Both the position numbers and the translations under genes were made by a program. The notes below the pieces were generated by a model. The model was given only the letters and a program-made list of their open reading frames with translations. It was not told the DNA's origin and searched no databases. Below are positions 17,163 to 24,397 of a stretch of DNA of 54,667 nucleotides, piece after piece (the stretch's first letter is position 1; each line of letters begins with the position of its first letter). Origin of the DNA: an uncultured Mediterraneibacter sp. (lineage in GTDB: Bacteria > Bacillota > Clostridia > Lachnospirales > Lachnospiraceae); the NCBI GenBank assembly GCA_934418295.1, contig CAKRWZ010000004.1, positions 1-54,667 of the forward strand, written 5' to 3'.

Positions 17163-18095
17163 TTATTCTCTGTAGATCGGCGTCTTGTTCAACAGATTTA
17201 CCCAGATATCCAGACGCGGATCGTTCCAGAAATGCTGCAGGCGGGCGATCTTGGTCCCGTACCAGCTATAGTAGTCAAAGTCTACATCGGAGTGTATGTA
17301 CTGCTGCAGTGACCAGTAACCCCACTTGATATCCGATGCGATCTTGTATAATTTCATTTTGGCAAAGCCCGGCTCGTTAAACTCTCCGCCGTGGTAAATC
17401 TTACACAGCTCTACGTCCATTGCCTCTGTCAGGTAGTTGGTGCCGGAGATGGAAGCCAAATCGAAATACGGATCGTTCATGGATGCATATTCCCAATCGA
17501 TGATCTTCACTTCCCCTTTTTCATCGTTGTACATCATATTGTTCGTCCAGAAATCGTTGTGACACGGCTTCAGATCTACGCCCCAGTTGTTGATCGCTTC
17601 CTCAAAGATATGCAGCATATACTCCATCCGTTTATGCCACGGCGGAAGGTAGGTACCCTGTTTTGCACGGTCGATCATGTCCCAGGCCTGTTCAAAAATA
17701 CTCTGCCGAAGCGGAAGCGTCATATCTTTAATATTGTGATAATCTGCGATCCCCGTGATCATCTGGCGGAAAGTTTCTCTGTCATAAACATCTGAGTAAA
17801 GTGCCTGACGATAGCCGTCCAGCCATTCAAAAATCTCAACTCCTGTGTCCTCGTAATAATAAAATACTTTCGGACCGGCCCCGGTTTTCTCTGCGATCAC
17901 ATTTGCCAGATGGCAGTTTTCCCGGTCGATAAAGTCCGTTCCGGCTCCCGGGATCTTCAGGAAAAAGGCTTCCCCGTCTACTAACACCTTAAAATTAGGA
18001 TTGGTGATTCCGCCGGATACCGGTTCATACGAAATCTCTTTTCCTTTCCAGTCTTCCACTCTCGCGATTGCTTCATTGATGTCTGTCTTTAACAT
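17163..18095 (-). CDS. Choline/ethanolamine-kinase-like phosphotransferase (paralog in the sigma-54 operon)
   Basis: 310-aa cytosolic APH/choline-kinase-fold protein, predicted to transfer the ATP gamma-phosphate to an amino alcohol. Visible motifs are GGITNPNFKV (about 28-37, nucleotide loop), FFLKIPG with the conserved Lys, the Brenner motif CHNDFWTNN near residue 178 with the catalytic Asp, and KIIDWEYASMNDPYFDL near 197 with the metal-binding Asp. It is clearly homologous to the five kinases at 48229-54505 and is closest to the one at 52444, sharing a SDVDFDY tail segment. The ATG at 18095 has GGAGG eight bases upstream; a longer upstream frame overlaps the sigma-54 promoter. The substrate (choline, ethanolamine or a relative) is not determined. 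Confidence 0.85.
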   Translation of the reverse strand: MLKTDINEAIARVEDWKGKEISYEPVSGGITNPNFKVLVDGEAFFLKIPGAGTDFIDRENCHLANVIAEKTGAGPKVFYYYEDTGVEIFEWLDGYRQALYSDVYDRETFRQMITGIADYHNIKDMTLPLRQSIFEQAWDMIDRAKQGTYLPPWHKRMEYMLHIFEEAINNWGVDLKPCHNDFWTNNMMYNDEKGEVKIIDWEYASMNDPYFDLASISGTNYLTEAMDVELCKIYHGGEFNEPGFAKMKLYKIASDIKWGYWSLQQYIHSDVDFDYYSWYGTKIARLQHFWNDPRLDIWVNLLNKTPIYRE

Positions 18096-18163
18096 TCTTC
18101 TTTCCTCCTTTTTCATGGATTTTATTTTCGGTTTGTTTTCCTTTGCTATACCATAAATATAGA

Positions 18164-18178
18164 GCAATTTTTATGCCA
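18164..18178 (-). promoter_or_regulatory. Sigma-54 (-24/-12) promoter of the kinase-M20 operon
   Basis: The minus strand reads TGGCATAAAAATTGC, matching the consensus TGGCAY-N5-TTGC with exact GG to GC spacing. The predicted start site near 18152 is about 57 bases before the kinase start codon. A sigma-54 activator gene and activator repeats lie immediately upstream, so the assignment is well supported. Confidence 0.85.
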
Positions 18179-18234
18179 TTCTTTTTTCCAAGTTTAAAAT
18201 TCACTGATATTATTTTATTTTTATATGTTTATTC

Positions 18235-18277
18235 AAAAAAGAGCTGTTTTCTGCATGAATTCTCAGAAAACCGCTCT
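18235..18277 (-). terminator. Terminator after the sigma-54 activator gene
   Basis: A 14-bp stem with one mismatch (18240-18253 against 18264-18277) is followed on the minus strand by a run of six T. It ends the activator transcript between the activator binding repeats and the -24/-12 promoter. Confidence 0.82.
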
Positions 18278-18292
18278 CTTCTTTTTCACTAC

Positions 18293-18348
18293 GTATCATT
18301 TTTGATTTGTATTTTGTATCGTTTTTGATTTTATGTATCATTTTTGAT
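18293..18348. promoter_or_regulatory. Three upstream activator repeats for the sigma-54 regulator
   Basis: The 14-bp unit GTATCATTTTTGAT occurs at 18293-18306 and 18335-18348, and with one change (G for A) at 18316-18329. Each unit has ATCA/TGAT half-sites in inverted orientation. They lie 115-185 bp upstream of the -24/-12 element, the usual distance for enhancer-like sites. The last one overlaps the 3' end of the activator gene. Confidence 0.75.
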
Positions 18349-19789
18349 GTGCGTAAAACTTTTCGGAAAGAAGTTTGCGCCTTCTGGCAAAGGTCGTCGG
18401 ATCCATTTCTACAAAGCGGGCCGCTTCCCGGATATTTCCTTTGGCCTGGTATGCCGCGTCCAGATATTCCAGTTCGATTTTCTCCAACATTTCTTTCAGA
18501 TTCATCGGCTCCTGCATCTCTTTTTCGGCCCGCAGCTGTTTTGCCGGATGATTTCCCGAAATACCCAGATCATCTGCCAGGATTTTTTTCTCATTGCTCA
18601 TGATGTAAGCACGCTCCAGCACATTCCGCAATTCCCTGACATTCCCCGGCCAGTCATACTCCAGCATATCTGCAAAAGCGGCCTGTGAAATTTCTTTATT
18701 CAGGTTGTATTTCTGATTCAATTCTTTCAAAACGCTTTCCGCCAGCGGACGTATATCGCCTCTCCGATACCGAAGCGGCGGAATCATCACCGGAAAAACG
18801 TTCAAACGATAGTAAAGATCTGCCCGGAACATTTTGTTGTCCACCATGGCTTTCAGGTCGCGGTTCGTTGCCGCCAGGATTCTCACATCGATCTTTTTTG
18901 CCGTCTGCCCTCCCACACGGATGATCTCCTTTTCCTGCAGGACCCGCAAAAGCTTGATCTGCGTGGTCAACGGCAAATCTCCCACTTCATCCAGAAAGAT
19001 CGTACCACCGTCTGCCGCCTCAAAGAGTCCCATTTTTCCTTCCTTTTTCGCCCCTGTAAATGCCCCTTTTTCATACCCGAACAATTCAGATTCTGCCAGG
19101 CTGTCCGGTATCGTCGCACAGTTGACTTTTATAAATTTTTGATGCTTCCGCAGAGAATTCTGGTGGATGTATGCCGCGATCCGCTCTTTGCCGACACCGG
19201 TCTCACCCCGCAGCAAGATCGTCGTGTCCATGTTTGCGGCCCGCTTCACGACCCGCAGCAGGTTCAGCATCTCCGGATCCGTCGCGATCAGGTCAGTATG
19301 GCTGTTCAAATACTGGCGGATCACATCGATCTCTTCCCGATATCTCTGATTCTGTCGGAACCGTTCCTCCAGTTTTCTCTGCATCCGATAAATATCCGAA
19401 ATGTCTCGGACGTTTACCACCACCATCTGGATTTTGCCCACTTCGTCAAACAGCGGCGTACTGGTGACGGTCGCTCTCTTTCCGTTCCGAAAAACCTGCT
19501 CCAGGGTCACCACTTTCTTCTTCTCCAGCGCCAACAGCGAACAGGCGCAGGACATCGCCCCTTTTTCCACCAATTCTTTCAGATTTTTCCCGATCACATC
19601 GACTTCTTTCAGTCCTGCGATCTTTTCATACGCACTGTTCATCCACACCAGATTTGCGTTTCCGTCCACGATGCAGATCCCGTCATAAGATCCTTCCAAA
19701 ACCATTTTCCAGAATTCGGTCTGTTTTCGCAGCTGGTCGCCCTCTCCGGTCACCTTTTCGATAATCTCCTGCAAATACGCATCTCTCAT
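18338..19789 (-). CDS. PAS-domain sigma-54-dependent transcriptional activator
   Basis: 483-aa enhancer-binding protein. A PAS sensor domain occupies about residues 25-130 (SYDGICIVDGNANLVWMNSA), with a CAC motif near 81-83. The AAA+ domain follows (about 165-405): Walker A GETGVGKE (195-202), the sigma-54 contact loop GAFTGA (242-247), and Walker B GTIFLDE (262-268). A C-terminal Fis-type helix-turn-helix ends in ARFVEMDPTTFARRRKLL. The ATG at 19789 has GGAG six bases upstream; a longer frame lacks a ribosome binding site. It very likely drives the adjacent kinase-M20 operon in response to a small ligand or redox signal sensed by the PAS domain; the ligand is unknown. Confidence 0.93.
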   Translation of the reverse strand: MRDAYLQEIIEKVTGEGDQLRKQTEFWKMVLEGSYDGICIVDGNANLVWMNSAYEKIAGLKEVDVIGKNLKELVEKGAMSCACSLLALEKKKVVTLEQVFRNGKRATVTSTPLFDEVGKIQMVVVNVRDISDIYRMQRKLEERFRQNQRYREEIDVIRQYLNSHTDLIATDPEMLNLLRVVKRAANMDTTILLRGETGVGKERIAAYIHQNSLRKHQKFIKVNCATIPDSLAESELFGYEKGAFTGAKKEGKMGLFEAADGGTIFLDEVGDLPLTTQIKLLRVLQEKEIIRVGGQTAKKIDVRILAATNRDLKAMVDNKMFRADLYYRLNVFPVMIPPLRYRRGDIRPLAESVLKELNQKYNLNKEISQAAFADMLEYDWPGNVRELRNVLERAYIMSNEKKILADDLGISGNHPAKQLRAEKEMQEPMNLKEMLEKIELEYLDAAYQAKGNIREAARFVEMDPTTFARRRKLLSEKFYAHQK

Positions 19790-19850
19790 GGCTTTCTCCT
19801 TTGTAAACCTCGCCCCTTGGAATGCTATCTTTTCATGCTGTCTGATCTGA

Positions 19851-20309
19851 TTATACCATACATCCGATCCAGTACAAAAGTCCCAACAGCCAGCTGGCAA
19901 AAATACCGTATAGGATCACCGGCCCTGCAATGGTAAAAATCTTGCATCCGATGCCAAATACTTGTCCTTCTTTTTTGTATTCGATGGCCGGAGCCGCAAT
20001 GGAATTGGCAAAGCCGGTGATCGGCACCAGCGCTCCTGCCCCTCCCCATTTCGCCAATTTAGGGTAGATTCCTGTTCCGGTCAAAATCACACTTCCCAGG
20101 ATCAGCCAAATGGAAGTCCACGCCGCACAAATGTCTTTGCCCAGCTCCTTACTCTCGCAATATCCTAGAACCGACTGACCGATTACACAGATTCCTCCGC
20201 CCAGCAAAAATGCCTTCAGCATGTTCAGCCAGACATTGTGCACCGGCGTATTTTCCTTTACAAATGCTTCATACTGCTCCTCTTGTGTCTGTTTTTTGTT
20301 CTTGACCAT
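19851..20309 (-). CDS. spoVAC: Stage V sporulation protein AC (SpoVAC)
   Basis: 152-aa integral membrane protein of the spore inner membrane, the family reported to act as a mechanosensitive channel for dipicolinic acid release. Features are LLGGGICVIGQSVLGY near 37-52, SVILTGTGIYPKLAKWGGAGALVPITGFANSIAAPAIEYKKEGQVFGIG (about 77-125), and a last hydrophobic helix. I start it at the ATG at 20309, where an AAGGAGAGG-type site lies upstream and the length fits the family. The frame is open for 45 more codons upstream, very lysine-rich, with no support. It is the last gene of the spoVAA-AB-AC block; spoVAD, its normal downstream neighbour, is about 8 kb away. Confidence 0.92.
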   Translation of the reverse strand: MVKNKKQTQEEQYEAFVKENTPVHNVWLNMLKAFLLGGGICVIGQSVLGYCESKELGKDICAAWTSIWLILGSVILTGTGIYPKLAKWGGAGALVPITGFANSIAAPAIEYKKEGQVFGIGCKIFTIAGPVILYGIFASWLLGLLYWIGCMV

Positions 20310-20459
20310 CCTTTTTCCTCTCCTTGCCTTTTTCGGTTTCTTCTTTTCTGTTTCGTTTTTCCCTTTTTTGCTCCCTTTCTTTTTATGTGTCTTTCCTGTT
20401 TTTGTCGTCTTGATGACTTGCCATCTGCCTGATTTCTTGTTCATTCGGTGCCTTACTAT

Positions 20460-20876
20460 TTACCACCTATGGGCAAAAAACCAGAACTCTCCCAGGCCTT
20501 TCCCCAGGGCCGTGCAAAGGATCAGCCACGACACACAGCGCACCAGCTTCGTCCTTCGAACAAAGATCGGGAAAACCTCCAGCGCCTCTGCCAGCGCCAT
20601 CGCCCAGCAGCCGACGAATATCCCGGCAAACACTCCGAATAAAATCAGCAGGAGCCTGCCGCCGGGCGGAAAAAGATGAAAAAGGAAAAAGCAATTTCCC
20701 AGGATTCCTCCTAATGCCGCGCTGTCCTCATACAGCAGCACCTTGTCCGCGGTATGGGTCCGGTCCGCAAAATCAGACACCACGCCCAGTTCTATAATAA
20801 AAGAAAACAGGCCGACTGCTGCCATTGCACCTGCGCTAAGACCCAGAAAGCCCAGAAGTATCTGTCTGCCCCACAT
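20460..20876 (-). CDS. spoVAB: Stage V sporulation protein AB (SpoVAB)
   Basis: 138-aa membrane protein with about four helices. Typical features are GFLGLSAGAMAAVGLFSFI (about 8-26), a loop with DRTHTADKVLLYEDSAALGGILGN (about 36-59), and GIFVGCWAMALAEALEVFPIFVRR near 87-110. The family belongs to the SpoVA complex handling dipicolinic acid. The ATG at 20876 lies inside the end of spoVAA; an upstream ATG at 20900 has no ribosome binding site. The gene is cotranscribed with spoVAA and spoVAC, all on the minus strand. Confidence 0.9.
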   Translation of the reverse strand: MWGRQILLGFLGLSAGAMAAVGLFSFIIELGVVSDFADRTHTADKVLLYEDSAALGGILGNCFFLFHLFPPGGRLLLILFGVFAGIFVGCWAMALAEALEVFPIFVRRTKLVRCVSWLILCTALGKGLGEFWFFAHRW

Positions 20877-21501
20877 CAATTTCTTTCCCCTTTCTGGCAT
20901 AATTTTCTATCAGGGTCGTCTGAATATCGTTTTCATAAAGCCGCATTTCCACTTCGATGGGCGTCGGATCCACCGAAAACCGCTTCTTTCCGAAATGGTT
21001 GAAAAACACCAGGATCCCTATGGTCAGCCCGGCGCTGTAGGTCACTTCCAATATGGTGCAGCCGTCCGACACCTCTCCTGTGATCTGGTAATAAATCTGC
21101 GCAAACAACTTCGGCACATCCACGTCGTTGTTAAATGCCATGGCTGAAAAAGCCGCCCCACAGAATGTAATGGCCGCCACCAGCACCGTTTTTATCAGAT
21201 GCAGGCATTTGGACGGCGTTTTCTGTTCTTTATAAGTAACGATAATATCCGTTTCTCCTATATTTTGTATTTCTATCCCAGAATATTCTTTGTGAATACA
21301 AGATATTAGCTTCAGAACCGAGACAACAAAGCGATGTTCCCCTTTTTCCGGTATCTTCAGGACTTTCATCACCCGCAGACGGACCGCTTTCCGCGGATCA
21401 CTGCACTCCAACGAAACCAGATCCCCCAAAGTGACATCTCTTTTTCGCACCTCTACATTCCGGTCTCCTTTGATATAAACTGTATCATTTCCCATCTGCA
21501 T
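20836..21501 (-). CDS. spoVAA: Stage V sporulation protein AA (SpoVAA)
   Basis: 221-aa protein with a soluble N-terminal domain (DTVYIKGDRNVEVRKRDVTLGDLVSLECSD, about 5-34) and two C-terminal membrane helices near 130-150 and 165-185, with GAAFSAMAFNNDVDVPKLFAQIYYQITGE between them. This is the SpoVAA layout. It starts the SpoVA block here and overlaps both the upstream small membrane protein gene (by 17 bp) and spoVAB downstream. Expression in the forespore is expected from the family and from a SigG-like promoter upstream. Confidence 0.9.
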   Translation of the reverse strand: MQMGNDTVYIKGDRNVEVRKRDVTLGDLVSLECSDPRKAVRLRVMKVLKIPEKGEHRFVVSVLKLISCIHKEYSGIEIQNIGETDIIVTYKEQKTPSKCLHLIKTVLVAAITFCGAAFSAMAFNNDVDVPKLFAQIYYQITGEVSDGCTILEVTYSAGLTIGILVFFNHFGKKRFSVDPTPIEVEMRLYENDIQTTLIENYARKGKEIDVGQTDTSGLSGS

Positions 21502-21730
21502 TCCTCATTGCAGCAGCGCCAGTCACACACACATCCGCTTCTTCCGGATCCGTCGGATCTGTCCAGTTATCCGCCTCCATTTCACCATCATCTGTGCGTA
21601 TCAGCGTCCCCTCGTTTACTTTTTCGCCGGAATATGGCATATATTTGAAATAATAAATCGCCCCTGCCGCGATCGCTGCGATCAGCATCAGCGCCAGACA
21701 AATTTTCAGCTTTTTTCTTCCATCGTCCAT
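21485..21730 (-). CDS. Small single-pass membrane protein ahead of spoVAA
   Basis: 81-aa protein: basic start MDDGRKKLKI, one hydrophobic helix (about 10-28), then an acidic extracytoplasmic tail with DDGEMEADNWTDPTDPEEAD. I do not recognise a family. Its 3' end overlaps the start of spoVAA, so it is likely translated with the spoVA block and expressed in sporulation. The ATG at 21730 has a weak GGGG site. A frame open upstream for 26 codons is nearly all Lys, Arg and Glu and looks non-coding. Confidence 0.6.
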   Translation of the reverse strand: MDDGRKKLKICLALMLIAAIAAGAIYYFKYMPYSGEKVNEGTLIRTDDGEMEADNWTDPTDPEEADVCVTGAAAMRNADGK

Positions 21731-21826
21731 ATCTGCCCCTTCTTTTTCTGTTTTCCTTTTTCTGTTTTCCTTTTTCTTTTCTCCTGTTTTTCTTTTATCT
21801 CTTTCCATTCGGTTTTGTTTCTTTTT

Positions 21827-21856
21827 TAGTATCCGGATTTATCCGAAAATTATTCT
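21827..21856 (-). promoter_or_regulatory. Possible SigG/SigF-type forespore promoter for spoVA
   Basis: On the minus strand AGAATA (21856-21851) and GATACTA (21833-21827) are 17 bp apart, resembling the forespore sigma consensus (-35 GNATA, -10 CATNNTA). It lies upstream of the small membrane gene and spoVAA. The match is suggestive, not strong. Confidence 0.45.
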
Positions 21857-21941
21857 GATTTTCCGCCAGAACTTCTGGTATCTTCTTTCGTTCTCTGCTA
21901 TGCTGTATTCACAAGCTTGCAAATCATACGGAGGCAATTCA

Positions 21942-22739
21942 ATGGTTACATTAAAGGTTTTAATAGAAAATACAGCTCTTTCCGAAAATTTCCGGAAAGA
22001 ACACGGTCTCAGTCTCTATCTGGAAACCGATACACACAAGATTCTTTTCGACACGGGAAAAAGCGATCAGTTTCTCGCCAACGCCCAGGTTTTGGGCACA
22101 GATTTAAGCGAGGCTGACACCGCCGTGATCTCCCACGGACATTACGATCACACCGGCGGTTTAAACGCTTTTCTCAATCTCAACAAAAAAGCCCCGGTCT
22201 ATATAAACCGACAGGCTTTTCTTCCTCATTTTTACGGCAGCCAGGAATATATCGGCATGGATCCGACGATCATTCCCGACCGACGTTTTGTTCTGATCGA
22301 TGATTTTCTGAAAATAGACGACACCTTATCCCTGTATTCCTGCAACGGAATGTCCGCCTTTCCTCCGGTGGGAAACGAGGGCTTTTCTGTCCTTCAACAG
22401 GGACGGATGATGCCGGATCAATTTTGGCATGAACACTATCTGCTGATCCGTGATGCCGGCCGTAAGATCCTGATCACCGGATGCTCCCACAAAGGAATCT
22501 TAAATCTGGTCAATTGGTTCAAGCCGGACGTGCTGGTGGGAGGCTTCCACTTTATGGGACTGGATCCGGAGCAGCCCAAAGCCCGCAAGCTCCTGGAGCA
22601 TGCTGCCCAGACCCTGCAGCAATATCCGACCCATTATTATACCGGACACTGCACCGGCAGCCGGCAGTATGATCTGCTCAAGGAGATTCTGGGCGATCAG
22701 CTCCACGCTATCTCCTCCGGAATGTGCACAAAGCTCTGA
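21942..22739 (+). CDS. MBL-fold metallo-hydrolase
   Basis: 265-aa cytosolic metallo-beta-lactamase-fold protein. The metal motif HGHYDHTGG (about 65-73) is intact, with FDTGKSDQFL before it, TGCSHKGI near 185 and a late His in GGFHFMGLDP. It resembles the Firmicute and archaeal group annotated as DHPPS-like or generic MBL hydrolases. ATG at 21942 with GGAGG seven bases upstream. It stands alone on the plus strand between spoVA and spoIIA and converges with sigF. The substrate cannot be told from sequence. Confidence 0.85.
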   Translation: MVTLKVLIENTALSENFRKEHGLSLYLETDTHKILFDTGKSDQFLANAQVLGTDLSEADTAVISHGHYDHTGGLNAFLNLNKKAPVYINRQAFLPHFYGSQEYIGMDPTIIPDRRFVLIDDFLKIDDTLSLYSCNGMSAFPPVGNEGFSVLQQGRMMPDQFWHEHYLLIRDAGRKILITGCSHKGILNLVNWFKPDVLVGGFHFMGLDPEQPKARKLLEHAAQTLQQYPTHYYTGHCTGSRQYDLLKEILGDQLHAISSGMCTKL

Positions 22740-22804
22740 TCACCGGAAATTTCAATGGAGTATCCCGGTATTACAGCCGGTCACTAAATATGCAGCAGAT
22801 TTTT

Positions 22805-23539
22805 CTACGCAGTCCGCAGGTTTTCTTTCAGCCGGTTCATGATCTTTTTCTCCAGCCGGGAAACTTGAACCTGGGAGATCCCCATTTTCCGTCCGATCTC
22901 TGCCTGAGTCTCTTCCGCAAAATAGCGGAGATAAATCAGCTGCCGTTCTTCTTTGCTCAGCTGCTCCAGCAATTCACCCAGCAGCATATGGTCCAACACT
23001 TTTTCTTCATTCTGCACCGGCTCCACCAGCTTGTCCATCAGACGGATCTCACTTCCGTCCTGCTGGTAGATCGTCCGGTGCAGCGAATCTACTTCTGCAC
23101 CGGATTCCATTGCCTGCACCAACTCCTCCTTTTCCACGTTCAGCTGCAGCGCCAGTTCTTCCAGCGTAGGTTCCCGCCCCAGTGTGTTTTGAAATTCTTC
23201 TTTTTTCATGTAAGCTTTACAGGAAAGTTCTTTCAGCGAACGGCTTACCTTGAGCATCCCGTCATCCCGGAGAAACCGTTTCACTTCACCACTGATCATC
23301 GGCACCGCATAGGTAGAAAATTTGACTTGATAACGGAAATCAAACTTTTCAATGGCTTTCAAAAGACCAATGCTGCCGATCTGAAAGAGATCCTCCAATT
23401 CCACGCCCCGGCCTGCAAACCGCTTGACCACACACCAGACCAATCCCATGTTTTCCCGTACCAGAGTTTCTTTTGCTTCTTCCTTTTCTTTTCCTTTTCC
23501 CTCCTGTGCCTGTCGGATCAGGCTTTCTGTGCGGTCCAT
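22805..23539 (-). CDS. sigF: RNA polymerase sporulation sigma factor SigF (SpoIIAC)
   Basis: 244-aa forespore-specific sigma factor. Region 2 is seen in ENMGLVWCVVKRFAGRGVELEDLFQIGSIGLLKAIEKFDF (about 29-68), region 3 in LGREPTLEELALQL, and the region 4 helix-turn-helix in TQAEIGRKMGISQVQVSRLEKKIMNRL near the C-terminus. Its identity as SigF, not SigG, follows from being third in the spoIIA operon behind the anti-sigma SpoIIAB, with which it overlaps by 22 bp. It is held inactive by SpoIIAB until SpoIIAA is dephosphorylated in the forespore. Confidence 0.95.
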   Translation of the reverse strand: MDRTESLIRQAQEGKGKEKEEAKETLVRENMGLVWCVVKRFAGRGVELEDLFQIGSIGLLKAIEKFDFRYQVKFSTYAVPMISGEVKRFLRDDGMLKVSRSLKELSCKAYMKKEEFQNTLGREPTLEELALQLNVEKEELVQAMESGAEVDSLHRTIYQQDGSEIRLMDKLVEPVQNEEKVLDHMLLGELLEQLSKEERQLIYLRYFAEETQAEIGRKMGISQVQVSRLEKKIMNRLKENLRTA

Positions 23540-23973
23540 AGCTGGTTCCCTTTTCCGATTTTCTTCTCCATCTTCACCACCGTTCCCTTTCCCGGCTCCG
23601 ACTGCACCTCCAACTTATCCATAAACGCTTCCATAAAGGAAAAGCCCATACCTGCCCGCTCCAGCTCCGGCCTGGTGGTAAACAAAGGTTCCATTGCCTT
23701 TTTCACATCCTCCATCCCTTTTCCTTTATCTTCCACCTCTATGTAGATCGTCCGTCCTTCTATCCGGCAGCGGATCTCCACCTTTTCAGGTGCATTTTCA
23801 TAGCCGTGGATAATAGCATTCGTCACGGCTTCCGATACGGCGGTTTTGACATCTGCCACCTCCTCCACCGTCGGATTTAACTGTGTCAAAAATGCGGAAA
23901 CCGCCACTCTGGCAAAGCCTTCATTGGAAGATCTTCCGTCAAATTTTAGTTCCATCTCATTTGCATTTTTCAT
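23518..23973 (-). CDS. spoIIAB: Anti-sigma F factor / kinase SpoIIAB
   Basis: 151-aa GHKL-type serine kinase that binds SigF and phosphorylates SpoIIAA. The N-box is AVSEAVTNAIIHGYEN (about 47-62), the G1 box VEDKGKGMED (about 81-90), and the G2 region RAGMGFSFMEAFMD (about 105-118). Length and motif spacing match the family. Four bases overlap spoIIAA upstream, and its 3' end overlaps sigF, a strong coupling typical of this operon. Confidence 0.96.
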   Translation of the reverse strand: MKNANEMELKFDGRSSNEGFARVAVSAFLTQLNPTVEEVADVKTAVSEAVTNAIIHGYENAPEKVEIRCRIEGRTIYIEVEDKGKGMEDVKKAMEPLFTTRPELERAGMGFSFMEAFMDKLEVQSEPGKGTVVKMEKKIGKGNQLWTAQKA

Positions 23974-24284
23974 GCGGTCTCCTCCTCAAATACATGCAAA
24001 ATTTTTGTCACCCCTGATAAATTCAGTATTTTTTTCATCCGGCTGTTAACGTGGACTGCCCAGACTTCGCCTCCCATCAGATAAACCGTCCGGTATCTCC
24101 CCATGATCACTCCGATCCCCGAACTGTCCATAAATTCTGTGTTCTGAAAATCAAAAATGACGATCCGGATATGATTGTTTTCGATAATGGTGTCCATATT
24201 TTTTCTCATTTCCTCCGCAATATGGTGATCCACCTCACTCGGAAGAAAAATCGTAAGACAATTTTCCTGAATCTGATACTTCAT
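23970..24284 (-). CDS. spoIIAA: Anti-anti-sigma factor SpoIIAA
   Basis: 104-aa STAS-domain protein that releases SigF from SpoIIAB. The phosphorylated serine lies in the conserved segment TEFMDSSGIGVIMGRY (about 50-65). It is first in the spoIIA operon, with a GAGG-type site close upstream of the ATG at 24284. No clear Spo0A or SigH box can be identified in the 36 bp before the upstream terminator. Confidence 0.95.
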   Translation of the reverse strand: MKYQIQENCLTIFLPSEVDHHIAEEMRKNMDTIIENNHIRIVIFDFQNTEFMDSSGIGVIMGRYRTVYLMGGEVWAVHVNSRMKKILNLSGVTKILHVFEEETA

Positions 24285-24320
24285 ACTTCCCCTCCTGGTT
24301 GCTTTTTATCGGGTCATATA

Positions 24321-24355
24321 AAAAGAGAAGAACGCTGTTCGCGTTCTTCTCTTTT
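24321..24355 (-). terminator. Perfect-stem terminator between the TPR gene and spoIIA
   Basis: A perfect 15-bp stem (24321-24335 against 24341-24355) with a 5-nt loop is followed by TTTTTATA on the minus strand. It ends transcription from the TPR gene upstream of spoIIAA. Confidence 0.9.
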
Positions 24356-24397
24356 GTAATCTTCTTTTTCTTTTTTCCGTTTTATTTTTACCGATTT

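Noticed and set aside
20310..20444. Lysine-rich 45-residue N-terminal extension of SpoVAC
   Set aside because: Length and composition do not fit the family, and a good ribosome binding site precedes the ATG at 20309.
21731..21808. N-terminal Lys/Arg/Glu-rich extension of the small protein before spoVAA
   Set aside because: No ribosome binding site at the upstream ATG and strongly repetitive composition; the ATG at 21730 gives a sensible membrane protein.
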